A stretch of 64,000 bases of DNA. Source: Metaruminococcus_A sp050943475. Lineage in GTDB: Bacteria > Bacillota > Clostridia > Oscillospirales > Ruminococcaceae. The position numbers were made by a program, and so were the translations under genes. The first letter of the stretch is position 1. Every line of letters begins with the position of its first letter. Location: assembly GCA_050943475.1 (NCBI GenBank), contig JBMNPF010000003.1, positions 124,001 to 188,000 of the forward strand, in the 5' to 3' direction. Positions 42,894 to 51,326 of the stretch are shown one piece after another. The notes below the pieces were generated by a model, which worked only from the letters and a program-made list of their open reading frames with translations, did no database searches and was not told the DNA's origin.

Positions 42894-44780
42894 ATGCAAA
42901 CCATTCAAATGAAGATTGATTTCAGCAAAAACCCCATTCCATTCCCCCACTTTTTCAACGCATTCGGCTATGCACACTGTGATTACACCTACACCAAGCC
43001 GAGCCGTAAAATGTACCGGCATCTGGCCTCGATTGGCCGCGATTTTTACTATATGCGGCTGCACAGCATCCTGACGGCACACGGCGACGGCGATTTATAC
43101 ATTCTGACCGAAGGGCAGGACTATGGCAACCCCGACGTCAATGCCGGACGCTGGGTAGACAAGGTCTTTTCTATGAAGGACGGCAAGCTGGCCTGCGAGT
43201 GGAAGTATGTGGACCAGATTTATGACATCATCCTCGCAAGCGGCGGGCGGCCGATTGTCGAGACCCACTTCATCCCCTCCTGCATTCAGAGTGAGGATTA
43301 TTTTATCCCGAAGGATTACAACCTCTGGGCAGAGGTGTTGCAGCTTTTTGTCCGGCACTGCATTGAGCGGTACGGATTGGACGAGGTGCGCAAGTGGTAC
43401 TTTGAAATCTGGAACGAGCCGGATAACCATGAAAAATGGCTGGAGGATTCCAGCACCTTTCTTGCTTTTTACGACTATTTTGAATACGCCATCCACAGTG
43501 TGGACGACCAGCTTAAGGTCGGCGGCCCGGCAGTCAAGCAGTGGGAAGGCGCGGAAAAAATCTACCGTGAATTTTTAGAGCACTGTGCGCACGGGCTTAA
43601 CTACAAACGCGGAACCTTTGGAACCCGCATCGACTTTGTCTCGGTGCACTGCAAGGCGGGCTACCCCAAGGACACCAACCCGAACATCAATGTGATGTTC
43701 GACTGGCTCAAGCGGTATACCTCAATTTTGCAGGAGTACCCGGAGTTTCAGGGCATCGAGTTTTTCAACGACGAATCCGATATTGTGTGGGATGGCAACC
43801 TCGGCGTATGGATGAAGAGCTGGCTCAACTTCCGTAACACCCATTATCCGGCGGGGATTACCTGTAAGATGATGACCAAATACTGCGACCTTGTGCTGGA
43901 CGACTGGAAGATCAACCTCAAGGTGGTAGACAGTGACAACTGCCACACCCAGTGGGAACGCTACCTTTACTCCGGCAACCGCTCCCAGTTTACCCCGCTC
44001 AACCGGTACGGAAGCGACGACCTCATCAAAAAGCCGCTGTTCAACGCTTACGTGCTGCTCAACCGTTTGGGCGACATTCGTTACAAAGCGGTATGCGGTG
44101 ACGAGGGCTTTGGGGATAAATTCGGCATCCTGCCGACCTCCTGCAAGGACGGCTACGCCGTAATGGTCTGGAACTTTGAGGACGGTATGGAGGACGACAT
44201 CAACCCGCGGAAGGTACACCTCAAGCTGGATGGAATGAAATCCGGGCGGTACCAACTCGCTCATTACCGCATTGATAAAGAGCACAGCTCTTCTTATGAC
44301 ATCTGGCAGCGGTTCGGCAAGCCAGAAGCGCCGGATGCGGAACAGATTCGGGAAATGCGCGCCCACGAGGGGCTGGAGCTTTATGAGGACAAGGCCGAGA
44401 TGTTGGTTGGAAGCGGTTGTGCGTTGGACGTGGAACTGCCGATGCATGCGGTTTCCCTGCTGTTGTTCACCCCGGTGAACCAGACGGCACCGGCGGCGCC
44501 GGAAGGCATTTGGGGCGCCGCCGAGGATGGATTTGCCGGCAACCGTCAAATCTTTTTGCAGTGGAAGCCAAACCGCGAATACGATTTCATGCGCTATATC
44601 ATTCTGCGGCGTGAGGACGGCGGCGTTTATCAGGAGCTCACCTCCGGTGGTGCGCTCAGCGTTTCTGCTTACACCGACATGACGGCGGAACGCGGGAAAC
44701 GGTACCAGTACATCATCAAGGCGCAGAATTTCTCCGGTGCGGAGAGCGGCGCCTCGGAACCCTTTACCATTGAAGCATAA
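42894..44780 (+). CDS. GH39-like intracellular glycosidase
   Basis: A 628-residue protein resembling glycoside hydrolase family 39 (beta-xylosidase/iduronidase type). The likely acid/base Glu is in WYFEIWNEPDNHEKW (about residues 163-177) and the nucleophile Glu is probably in GIEFFNDESDIVW (about 285-297). A beta-sandwich-like region (about 400-530) and an FN3-like C-terminal domain (about 530-628) follow. There is no signal peptide, so it should act on imported oligosaccharides. GAGGAGTTGACGAACC precedes the ATG. It is followed after 15 bases by a zinc-type dehydrogenase, suggesting joint use of one sugar. Confidence 0.85.
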   Translation: MQTIQMKIDFSKNPIPFPHFFNAFGYAHCDYTYTKPSRKMYRHLASIGRDFYYMRLHSILTAHGDGDLYILTEGQDYGNPDVNAGRWVDKVFSMKDGKLACEWKYVDQIYDIILASGGRPIVETHFIPSCIQSEDYFIPKDYNLWAEVLQLFVRHCIERYGLDEVRKWYFEIWNEPDNHEKWLEDSSTFLAFYDYFEYAIHSVDDQLKVGGPAVKQWEGAEKIYREFLEHCAHGLNYKRGTFGTRIDFVSVHCKAGYPKDTNPNINVMFDWLKRYTSILQEYPEFQGIEFFNDESDIVWDGNLGVWMKSWLNFRNTHYPAGITCKMMTKYCDLVLDDWKINLKVVDSDNCHTQWERYLYSGNRSQFTPLNRYGSDDLIKKPLFNAYVLLNRLGDIRYKAVCGDEGFGDKFGILPTSCKDGYAVMVWNFEDGMEDDINPRKVHLKLDGMKSGRYQLAHYRIDKEHSSSYDIWQRFGKPEAPDAEQIREMRAHEGLELYEDKAEMLVGSGCALDVELPMHAVSLLLFTPVNQTAPAAPEGIWGAAEDGFAGNRQIFLQWKPNREYDFMRYIILRREDGGVYQELTSGGALSVSAYTDMTAERGKRYQYIIKAQNFSGAESGASEPFTIEA

Positions 44781-44795
44781 AAGGAGGAAACGGTT

Positions 44796-45824
44796 ATGGC
44801 AACCCATATGACCATGGCAAAACTTGACCTGGTGGACGGGCCGGGCGAAAACATCCAGATGGCGGCGGTGCTGGAAAAGCCCTATCAAATCCGGCCCGCA
44901 TACGCGAAAATTCCGGAGCCGGGGCCGGATGAGGTGCGGGTTAAAATCAAATACACCGGCATCTGCGGTTCGGACCTGGAGGCTTACCGGGGCACCCGCG
45001 CACCGGAGTTCATCAGCATTCCGGCACGTCTGGGGCACGAGGTCGGCGGGATCATTGATAAAATTGGCGAAAACGTGCGCGGCCTGCGGGTGGGTGATAA
45101 GGTGACCTGCCGCTATATTTGGGGAGCGTTTGCGCAGTACATTGTCTGCAAGCCGTTTAATGTTAAGGTGCTGCCGGAACACTTCCCGCTGAAAACCATC
45201 AGCCCGGTGGAGGTTCTCCCGGGGATACTGCACGCGGTGGATCTGGCCAAAATTGACCAGACCAAAAATGTGTTGATTATGGGACAAGGCGTAAGCGGCC
45301 TCTTGATGACCCAGGCAGTGGCGCTCTCCAACCCGAAAAATCTTGTCGTCACCGACCTGTACGACAGCCATCTTGCACTTGCCAAACGCTATGGGGCGAC
45401 CCACACCTATAAGCTGCCCGCACACGACGCCAAAACGGCGGATGTAGTCAAGCAGGATTTCCCGGACGGATTTGACATCGTCATCCCCTGTCTGCTGGAG
45501 GGTGACGGGCTGGTAGACGCCATCGACATGGCGGCGGTCTGCGGAAAGATTATTCTTTACGGCTGCATTGGAGTCTGCAACAAACCCATTGACTTCTTCC
45601 GGTTCCACCGCAAACGGCTGGAACTCTACAGCACCGAGCCGCGGCGGGATATTGACATGCGGCATTATTTTCACGACGGGATTGAACTCATCTGTGACGG
45701 GCTCATCCAGACCGACGGGATTATTACCCATGTGGTGCCGCTTTCCCGGATTCAGGAGGCGTTTGACATCCGCAACCAGGCGGGTGAGGATACTATCCAC
45801 GTGCTGGTGGACTGCGAGGCTTGA
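44796..45824 (+). CDS. zinc-type medium-chain dehydrogenase without structural zinc lobe
   Basis: A 342-residue alcohol or sugar dehydrogenase of the MDR family. Catalytic zinc ligands are seen in YTGICGSDLEAYRG (Cys) and LGHEVGGIID (His, Glu), and the NAD(P) fold in VLIMGQGVSGLLMTQAVAL. The usual four-cysteine structural zinc lobe is absent: CRYIWGAFAQYIVC follows directly, as in some polyol dehydrogenases. AAGGAGG precedes the ATG. It is co-transcribed with the GH39-like gene and may oxidise the released sugar or polyol. Confidence 0.87.
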   Translation: MATHMTMAKLDLVDGPGENIQMAAVLEKPYQIRPAYAKIPEPGPDEVRVKIKYTGICGSDLEAYRGTRAPEFISIPARLGHEVGGIIDKIGENVRGLRVGDKVTCRYIWGAFAQYIVCKPFNVKVLPEHFPLKTISPVEVLPGILHAVDLAKIDQTKNVLIMGQGVSGLLMTQAVALSNPKNLVVTDLYDSHLALAKRYGATHTYKLPAHDAKTADVVKQDFPDGFDIVIPCLLEGDGLVDAIDMAAVCGKIILYGCIGVCNKPIDFFRFHRKRLELYSTEPRRDIDMRHYFHDGIELICDGLIQTDGIITHVVPLSRIQEAFDIRNQAGEDTIHVLVDCEA

Positions 45825-45867
45825 GCATTCGGTTACAGCACATGTAAATCCTCTGCGAAAAAATAAA

Positions 45868-45903
45868 GTTTAGAGCCTACGCGGGTAGTCGTAGGCTCTA
45901 AAC
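45868..45903. repeat. perfect 13-bp inverted repeat after the dehydrogenase gene
   Basis: GTTTAGAGCCTAC (45868-45880) and GTAGGCTCTAAAC (45891-45903) are exact inverted copies with a 10-base loop. It may be a first terminator or an RNA-stabilising hairpin; it has no T-run of its own. Confidence 0.75.
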
Positions 45904-45935
45904 AAAAAGCACCCCGGGATCCCGGGGTGCTTTTT
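45904..45935 (+). terminator. palindromic terminator, loop-less
   Basis: A fully palindromic 32-base sequence with AAAAAGCACCCCGGG as its left arm and a matching right arm ending in TTTTT. It adjoins the preceding inverted repeat directly, so two hairpins are stacked after the dehydrogenase gene. Confidence 0.85.
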
Positions 45936-46154
45936 CATTGTGTGAAAGACGAAAAGTGCCGCGCGGGACGCATTTATCCTCCGCTGCACCTTTCATAAAC
46001 GCTTGGCTTTACCAACTATGGAACCGTTACGGTACATTCAATCTTTTATCAAGCGGGCCGGTTGAAATACGCGTACATTAAAAACCTATGCCCTAAAATC
46101 TTTATGGTCAAATCGACTTAAAGGCTATAGCAAGCCACGTTCTTGCATTCATCC
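45936..46154. other. intergenic stretch between convergent units, nothing recognised
   Basis: About 220 bases between the terminator of the dehydrogenase unit and the end of azlD. No frame, T-run hairpin or repeat was recognised. Confidence 0.4.
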
Positions 46155-46478
46155 TTAGGGCAGGATATAGCGGATGACGCACTCCACCAGCAAAACGCCG
46201 CCGCAGGCCGACAGCGCAACGGTGAGCAGGCCCTTTTCGAAGTAAGACAGCACAATGGCGACGAGCAGCCCTGCCGCCGCTGACCAGACGCTTCCGGTAG
46301 AGAAAAAAATATCCGGAAAGGTCATGGCGCCGAGGACGGCATACGGCACATAATACAGGAACGACTGCACAAACTCGTTTTCCAGCTTACGTTTGAACGC
46401 AGCAAGCGGAAGCATTCGGATAAGATAGGTAACCCCCGCCATGACGGCGAGATTGAGCCAAAAGGTCTCAGGGAGCAT
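46155..46478 (-). CDS. azlD: branched-chain amino acid transport protein AzlD
   Basis: A 107-residue membrane protein with about four hydrophobic segments (LNLAVMAGVTYLIRMLPLAAF, FVQSFLYYVPYAVLGAMTFPD are typical). It is the small partner of AzlC in exporting branched-chain amino acids. Its ATG overlaps the azlC stop (TGATG), so the pair is translationally coupled. Confidence 0.9.
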   Translation of the reverse strand: MLPETFWLNLAVMAGVTYLIRMLPLAAFKRKLENEFVQSFLYYVPYAVLGAMTFPDIFFSTGSVWSAAAGLLVAIVLSYFEKGLLTVALSACGGVLLVECVIRYILP

Positions 46479-47239
46479 CAGGAATCCGCCTCCTTCCTGT
46501 GGCTGTGTACCGGGAAGAAGCGGGCGCCGAATGCTGCAGCGGCAACGGCACAGATGATGATGACGAAGCCGGAGGAAATTTGGTTGAGGCCCGGTACAAA
46601 GCGGAAGATACAGCTTAATACCACGGCCACGAGAATGACCTTGAGCACCGGCCGGAAATGCTTGGCAGGCGGAATGATGATGGCGAGGAACATACCGTAG
46701 ATGGCAATGCCGAGCGCGGATTGGACAATCTCTGGGAGGAGGCTGCTGGCCGCTGCGCCAAGAAAGGTGCCAAAGGCCCATCCGAAATAAGGAGTGAGGA
46801 TCAATCCATAGAGATAACGGCGGCCGACCTCGCCCGGCTTGCTGCTGGCAACGGCAAAGATTTCGTCGGTGTTGCAGAAAGCGATGAGAACCCGATCCAG
46901 CAAACGCACCGACTGATGAAGCTTCTGGGAAAGTGAGAGTGACATGAGGGCATAGCGGGCGTTGATAACAAGTTGGGTCAGCGCCATTTCAACCAGAGAG
47001 CCGGGTCCGGCGAGCAGAGGCAGACCGGCAAACTGGCCGGCGGAGGTGACGTTGAGCATGGAGATGACGACAGCGGCCCAAACCGGCAGGCCGGCAGCGA
47101 CCGCCATGATGCCGAAGGTAAAGGAAACCGAAAGATACCCCAAAGCAATGGGGACGCCGTCCCGCAGGCCGGTGCGGAAGCGGTTTTCAAGCGGCAGGCT
47201 GTTTTTGGCCGCCGCAGGAACAGTTGGTTGGGTTGCCAC
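46478..47239 (-). CDS. azlC: branched-chain amino acid exporter AzlC
   Basis: A 253-residue membrane protein with about seven or eight segments. Typical stretches are FRTGLRDGVPIALGYLSVSFTFGI, MLNVTSAGQFAG, NARYALMSLSLSQKL and LTPYFGWAFGTFLGA. AzlCD pairs export leucine, valine and related compounds. GTG start; AAAGGAG lies about 12 bases upstream, a slightly long spacing. Confidence 0.92.
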   Translation of the reverse strand: MATQPTVPAAAKNSLPLENRFRTGLRDGVPIALGYLSVSFTFGIMAVAAGLPVWAAVVISMLNVTSAGQFAGLPLLAGPGSLVEMALTQLVINARYALMSLSLSQKLHQSVRLLDRVLIAFCNTDEIFAVASSKPGEVGRRYLYGLILTPYFGWAFGTFLGAAASSLLPEIVQSALGIAIYGMFLAIIIPPAKHFRPVLKVILVAVVLSCIFRFVPGLNQISSGFVIIICAVAAAAFGARFFPVHSHRKEADS

Positions 47240-47285
47240 GGTAATTGGACGCTCCTTTGCGAAAAGATGGGATTTAACCGTAAAA

Positions 47286-47315
47286 AAACGCCTCCGCTTT
47301 TGCCCGGTGGCGTTT
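47286..47315 (-). terminator. terminator after the zinc-ribbon membrane protein gene
   Basis: Stem AAACGCC...GGCGTTT followed on the minus strand by further T residues, 6 bases after the stop codon of the gene to its right. Confidence 0.7.
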
Positions 47316-47321
47316 GAAAAA

Positions 47322-47561
47322 TCAACCGTTCATGTTGATGAAGGACATCATAAACGGAATAGCCCAGACCATAAAAAGAATCAAGCCAATGGCACAGGCC
47401 GAGGTGATGAGAATCCGCTTGAGCTGGGTGCCGGTGGAACCTTCCTCCTGCTCCGGCTCATAAGGGGGCTGATCGGAAAAATCAAACTGCTTTTCACATT
47501 CTTCACAGATACCGTGCTCTGTGAGCTTGTCTACATTTTTACGGCAAAGCATACAACGCAT
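47322..47561 (-). CDS. zinc-ribbon membrane protein of unknown function
   Basis: A 79-residue protein. The N-terminus carries two Cys pairs (RCMLCRKNV and GICEECEKQF), likely a zinc ribbon. An acidic stretch (DQPPYEPEQEEG) follows, then one membrane segment (about residues 49-72). The ATG at 47561 follows GTAGGAG by about 7 bases; upstream in-frame codons lack a site. I do not recognise a named family. It lies just downstream of the ribosomal alpha operon on the same strand but beyond that operon's terminator. Confidence 0.7.
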   Translation of the reverse strand: MRCMLCRKNVDKLTEHGICEECEKQFDFSDQPPYEPEQEEGSTGTQLKRILITSACAIGLILFMVWAIPFMMSFINMNG

Positions 47562-47814
47562 AAATTTGCTCCTACAACATAAGACTGCGGCAACTGCCGC
47601 AGGATTTTTTATTTTTGCGTACAAGAGAGAACAATATACGTCTAAGAAGACGGCCTATACCCCGTTGGATGGAAAGCACTTCCTTACGGAAGTGTCACCG
47701 AAAGTGGTGCAAAATGCCGCTGTGTTCTTTATGGATAAATTCAAAAGCAGCGGTTTTCTGTTGTCCCATTTGTCCGGACTTATTATACCACGCTTTGCGG
47801 TTTTGCGCAAACAA
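47562..47814. other. intergenic stretch with paired small hairpins
   Basis: Two small hairpins lie side by side near 47678-47713 (CACTTCC-TTAC-GGAAGTG and CACC-GAAA-GTGG-like). No gene or clear promoter was recognised. Confidence 0.35.
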
Positions 47815-47842
47815 AAAGCACGGCGGAATTCCGCCGTGCTTT
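47815..47842 (-). terminator. terminator of the alpha operon after rplQ
   Basis: Perfect stem AAAGCACGGCGGAA...TTCCGCCGTGCTTT followed on the minus strand by TTTTTG-type bases, 15 bases after rplQ. Confidence 0.9.
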
Positions 47843-47856
47843 ACTATGCTCTGTGG

Positions 47857-48198
47857 TTAGATGAGCTCAATGATTGCCATTTCTGCTGCGTCGCCGCGGC
47901 GCGGGCCAATCTTTACAATTCTGGTATAGCCGCCGTTTTTGTCGGCGTATTTCGGAGAAATTTCATCCAGAACCTTTTTGGCGACAGACTCTTTGGTGAT
48001 ATAAGAATAAACCTGACGTTTATTGTGGAGAGAGCTGTCTTTGCCGACTGTAATCATCTTTTCAGCCATAGCACGAACTTCTTTGGCGCGTGTTACGGTT
48101 GTTTCAATCTTACCATTCTCAAGCAAGTAGGTAACCATCGCTCTGAGCATTGCTTTTCTGTGGTCAGTGCTTCTGCCCAGCTTTCTGCTTCCTGCCAT
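47857..48198 (-). CDS. rplQ: 50S ribosomal protein L17
   Basis: A 113-residue protein near the exit of the peptide tunnel. RKLGRSTDHRKAMLRAMVTYL and the C-terminal YTRIVKIGPRRGDAAEMAIIEL are diagnostic. It is the last gene of the S10-spc-alpha series and is followed by a terminator. Confidence 0.97.
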   Translation of the reverse strand: MAGSRKLGRSTDHRKAMLRAMVTYLLENGKIETTVTRAKEVRAMAEKMITVGKDSSLHNKRQVYSYITKESVAKKVLDEISPKYADKNGGYTRIVKIGPRRGDAAEMAIIELI

Positions 48199-48256
48199 TT
48201 GAATTCACTCCTTACCCTATCGGATTTCCCGGGCAATCATCACCGGGAAACCGGTA

Positions 48257-49210
48257 TTATTCGTCGTTGCCGCTGTTCAAATTAAAGCCGAGGGCCTTGA
48301 GTTTTTCAACGACCTCTTCCAGCGACTTTCTGCCGAGGTTTCTGACTTTCATCATATCATCCTCGGATTTATTGATCAAATCCTCAACCGTGTTGATGCC
48401 TGCGCGCTTCAAGCAGTTGAAGGAACGCACAGACAGGTCAAGCTCCTCAATGGTCATCTCGAGGGCTTTTTCTTTGCCCTTGTCGTCTTTTTCCACCATA
48501 ATTTCGGTGTTATATGCTTCCTCAGACAAATCAATAAACAGATTCAGATGCTCGTTGAGAACCTTGGCACCCAGGGAAACGGCCTCTTTCGCAGAAATCG
48601 TTCCATCGGTCCAAATTTCCAGGGTCAGTTTATCGTAGTCGGTAATCTGGCCCACACGTGTATTTTCCACGGTATAGTTCACTTTGAGCACAGGGGTGTA
48701 AATGCTGTCCACCGGGATAACGCCGATGGTGGACTGGAGATTCTGCTTGTTGCGTTCCGACGGGACATAGCCCCGGCCGCGGTCAATGACAATCTCCATA
48801 TACAATTTCGCGCCCTGTGAAAGGGTTGCAATATGCATACCCGGGTCGAGAATCTCGACTTCGCTGTCTGCTTTGATATCGCCGGCAGTTACTTCACACT
48901 CGCCCTCCGCCTCAATGTAGACGGTTTTGGGAGCTTCGCCGTGAATCTTTGCAATTAAGCCTTTGATGTTCAGAACAATCTCAGTGACGTCTTCTTTCAC
49001 GCCAGGGATGGTTGAAAACTCGTGTTGTACGCCATCAATTTTAATTGATGTAACAGCAACACCAGGTAGCGAGGAGAGCAGCACACGTCTTAAACTATTA
49101 CCCAGAGTTGTGCCGTAGCCGCGCTCGAGCGGTTCGAGAACAAACCGGCCGTAGGTACCGTCCGGTTTAATTTCTGCCGTCTCAATTCTTGGCTTTTCGA
49201 TTTCAATCAT
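48257..49210 (-). CDS. rpoA: RNA polymerase alpha subunit
   Basis: A 317-residue subunit that nucleates RNA polymerase assembly. The N-terminal domain (FVLEPLERGYGTTLGNSLRRVLLSSLPG) dimerises; the C-terminal domain after an acidic linker (ELDLSVRSFNCLKRAGINTVEDL, VRNLGRKSLEEV) contacts promoter UP elements and regulators. Length is standard. AGGAGG precedes the ATG. Confidence 0.98.
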   Translation of the reverse strand: MIEIEKPRIETAEIKPDGTYGRFVLEPLERGYGTTLGNSLRRVLLSSLPGVAVTSIKIDGVQHEFSTIPGVKEDVTEIVLNIKGLIAKIHGEAPKTVYIEAEGECEVTAGDIKADSEVEILDPGMHIATLSQGAKLYMEIVIDRGRGYVPSERNKQNLQSTIGVIPVDSIYTPVLKVNYTVENTRVGQITDYDKLTLEIWTDGTISAKEAVSLGAKVLNEHLNLFIDLSEEAYNTEIMVEKDDKGKEKALEMTIEELDLSVRSFNCLKRAGINTVEDLINKSEDDMMKVRNLGRKSLEEVVEKLKALGFNLNSGNDE

Positions 49211-49361
49211 TTATAACCCTCCTGTATGCATGCCCAACGCGTACGATGAGCTAAAATGTTTCGACCGGCGAACCGGCAAGCCATAGTTCCGATTCATGAT
49301 GCAAAGCGCAAGGCCGGAGAAGGCCCTACGCCCGCCCTGCACATGAAACAGTAATCGACGA

Positions 49362-49988
49362 TTACTTGGAATAAAGCTCGACAATGAGATGCTCTTCGAC
49401 GTCAAGGTCGATGTCCTCACGGTTCGGCAAACGGCTCACTTTGGCAGTGAGGTTTTCCTTGTTGAGGTCAAGCCACATGGGGATTGGACGCGCGCCGGTG
49501 GATTCCAGGACTGCTTTGATCTTGTCGCTGGAACGGCTCTTGTCGCAGATGGAAATCTCGTCGCCTTCTTTTACGAGGAAGGAAGGAATGTTGACCTTTT
49601 TGCCATTGACGAGGTAGTGGTTGTGAACAACCAACTGTCTGGCCTCTGCTCTGGAAGTTGCGAAGCCCAGGCGGTAAACAACATTGTCAAGGCGGGTCTC
49701 AAGGATACGGAGGAGGTTTTCACCGGTCATGCCGGCTTTACGCTCTGCCATATCGAAATATTTTGCGAACTGGCTTTCCAGGACGCCGTAGTAACGTCTG
49801 GTTTTCTGTTTCGCTCTCAGCTGAATACCATATTCAGACACTTTTTTGCGGCTTTGACCGTGCTGGCCAGGGGCATAGCCTCTTCTGGCGAAGGCACATT
49901 TATCGGAATAGCAGCGTTCGCCTTTGAGGAACAGTTTCTGTCCTTCACGGCGGCACATTCTGCATACCGCGCCGGTATATCTTGCCAT
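49362..49988 (-). CDS. rpsD: 30S ribosomal protein S4, zinc-binding form
   Basis: A 208-residue primary 16S rRNA-binding protein. Cys9, Cys12, Cys26 and Cys31 in the N-terminal part form a zinc site (C+ form). The central S4 RNA-binding domain reads LRILETRLDNVVYRLGFATSR. S4 commonly represses the alpha operon. The 150 bases between it and rpoA hold no recognised element. Confidence 0.97.
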   Translation of the reverse strand: MARYTGAVCRMCRREGQKLFLKGERCYSDKCAFARRGYAPGQHGQSRKKVSEYGIQLRAKQKTRRYYGVLESQFAKYFDMAERKAGMTGENLLRILETRLDNVVYRLGFATSRAEARQLVVHNHYLVNGKKVNIPSFLVKEGDEISICDKSRSSDKIKAVLESTGARPIPMWLDLNKENLTAKVSRLPNREDIDLDVEEHLIVELYSK

Positions 49989-50005
49989 TTCGTTACACCT
50001 CCAAA

Positions 50006-50407
50006 TTAGACACGTCTTCTTTTCGGCGGACGGCAGCCGTTGTGCGGAATCGGGGTGACGTCTTTAATCATAGTCACCTCAAGGCCTGCGGACTGCAGTG
50101 CGCGGATAGCAGCCTCACGTCCAGAGCCAGGGCCCTTGACGAAAACTTCAACCGTTTTAAGGCCGTGCTCCATAGCCGCTTTTGCAGCGGTTTCAGCAGC
50201 GGTCTGGGCTGCAAACGGGGTGGATTTTCTGGAACCGCGGAAGCCGAGGCCGCCGGCGGAAGCCCAAGAAATTGCATTGCCCTGCGTGTCGGTAATGGTT
50301 ACCATTGTATTATTGAAAGTGGACTGGATATGAACGGCGCCACGCTCAATGTTTTTACGTTCACGACGTCTGCGGACAGTCGTCTTCTTAGCATTCTTAA
50401 CAGCCAT
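50006..50407 (-). CDS. rpsK: 30S ribosomal protein S11
   Basis: A 133-residue protein of the platform that contacts mRNA near the E site. VHIQSTFNNTMVTITDTQGN and the basic C-terminus with TPIPHNGCRPPKRRRV are diagnostic. It lies 19 bases after rpsM. Confidence 0.97.
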   Translation of the reverse strand: MAVKNAKKTTVRRRRERKNIERGAVHIQSTFNNTMVTITDTQGNAISWASAGGLGFRGSRKSTPFAAQTAAETAAKAAMEHGLKTVEVFVKGPGSGREAAIRALQSAGLEVTMIKDVTPIPHNGCRPPKRRRV

Positions 50408-50426
50408 GTGTTCTTATCCTTTCCTG

Positions 50427-50795
50427 TTATTTCTTTTTGTTCGCAACCGTCTTAACCGGGCCTTTGCGGGTACGCGCATTGGTTTTGGTTCTCTGGCCAC
50501 GGACAGGCAGGCCTTTGCGGTGGCGAACGCCACGGTAGCAGCCAATTTCGATTAACCGTTTGATGTTGAGCGCGGTGCTTCTGCGAAGGTCACCTTCAAC
50601 CTCAAGGTTTTTGTCGATGTAATCACGAAGCGCGGCCTCGTCGGCGTCGGTCAAATCCTTTACTCTGGTGTCAGGATTGATGCCGGTTGCCTCAAGGATT
50701 CTCTTCGCGGTTGCATCACCGATGCCGTAGATATAAGTGATACCAACTTCGATTCTCTTATCTCTCGGCAAGTCAACTCCAGCTATACGAGCCAT
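50427..50795 (-). CDS. rpsM: 30S ribosomal protein S13
   Basis: A 122-residue protein of the 30S head that forms bridges to the 50S subunit. ARIAGVDLPRDKRIEVGITYIYGIG and RHRKGLPVRGQRTKTNARTR are typical; the last part reaches the P-site tRNA. Confidence 0.97.
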   Translation of the reverse strand: MARIAGVDLPRDKRIEVGITYIYGIGDATAKRILEATGINPDTRVKDLTDADEAALRDYIDKNLEVEGDLRRSTALNIKRLIEIGCYRGVRHRKGLPVRGQRTKTNARTRKGPVKTVANKKK

Positions 50796-50914
50796 TTTCT
50801 ACCTTGCACCTCCAGTGCTTGACGAAAGCCCTTCCCTCCCTGTGTATTACAGGTTTACAGGAACTCATTTTCGTCTGCTTGAAATTTATATGGATTTATT
50901 GCGAAACAAAGTAA

Positions 50915-51028
50915 TTAACCCTGGCGCTGTTTATGCTTCGGGTTCTGGCAGATTACCATGATGCGCCCTTTGCGCTTGATAACCTTGCATTTTTCACAAA
51001 TAGGTTTTACCGAAGGTCTTACTTTCAT
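50915..51028 (-). CDS. rpmJ: 50S ribosomal protein L36, zinc-binding form
   Basis: A 37-residue protein that starts MKVRPSVKPICEKCKVIKRK and ends QNPKHKQRQG. Cys11, Cys14, Cys27 and His32 form its zinc site. AGGAGG lies about 8 bases before the ATG. It lies between infA and rpsM, the usual place. Confidence 0.95.
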   Translation of the reverse strand: MKVRPSVKPICEKCKVIKRKGRIMVICQNPKHKQRQG

Positions 51029-51089
51029 TTGAAATACCTCCTAACGAGCGCCGGACCGTAGCGTTCCGCTCTGGCCGGACAACATTCGG

Positions 51090-51308
51090 TTATTTGGAGC
51101 GCCAGGTAATGCGCCCCTTTGTTAAATCGTACGGTGACATTTCAACGGTCACCTTATCGCCTGGCAGAATGCGGATAAAATTCATCCGCAGCTTGCCGGA
51201 TATATGAGCCAGAATCTTATGGCCGTTTGCAAGTTCCACCTGGAACATGGCATTCGGCAGGGATTCTACAACAGTACCTTCAATTTCGATGACATCATCT
51301 TTCGCCAA
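51090..51308 (-). CDS. infA: translation initiation factor IF-1
   Basis: A 72-residue OB-fold protein that occupies the A site during initiation: KDDVIEIEGTVVESLPNAMF, HISGKLRMNFIRILPGDKV and LTKGRITWR. AGGAGGTATTTGC-type site precedes the ATG. Confidence 0.97.
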   Translation of the reverse strand: MAKDDVIEIEGTVVESLPNAMFQVELANGHKILAHISGKLRMNFIRILPGDKVTVEMSPYDLTKGRITWRSK

Positions 51309-51326
51309 GCAAATACCTCCCTATCG

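Noticed and set aside
43722..45800. A frame of nearly 700 codons antisense to the GH39-like and dehydrogenase genes
   Set aside because: It crosses two well-supported genes on the other strand and has no start signals or domain features.
49211..49361. tRNA-like or other RNA gene between rpsD and rpoA
   Set aside because: No cloverleaf or T-loop consensus could be built; the gap is probably only an operon spacer.
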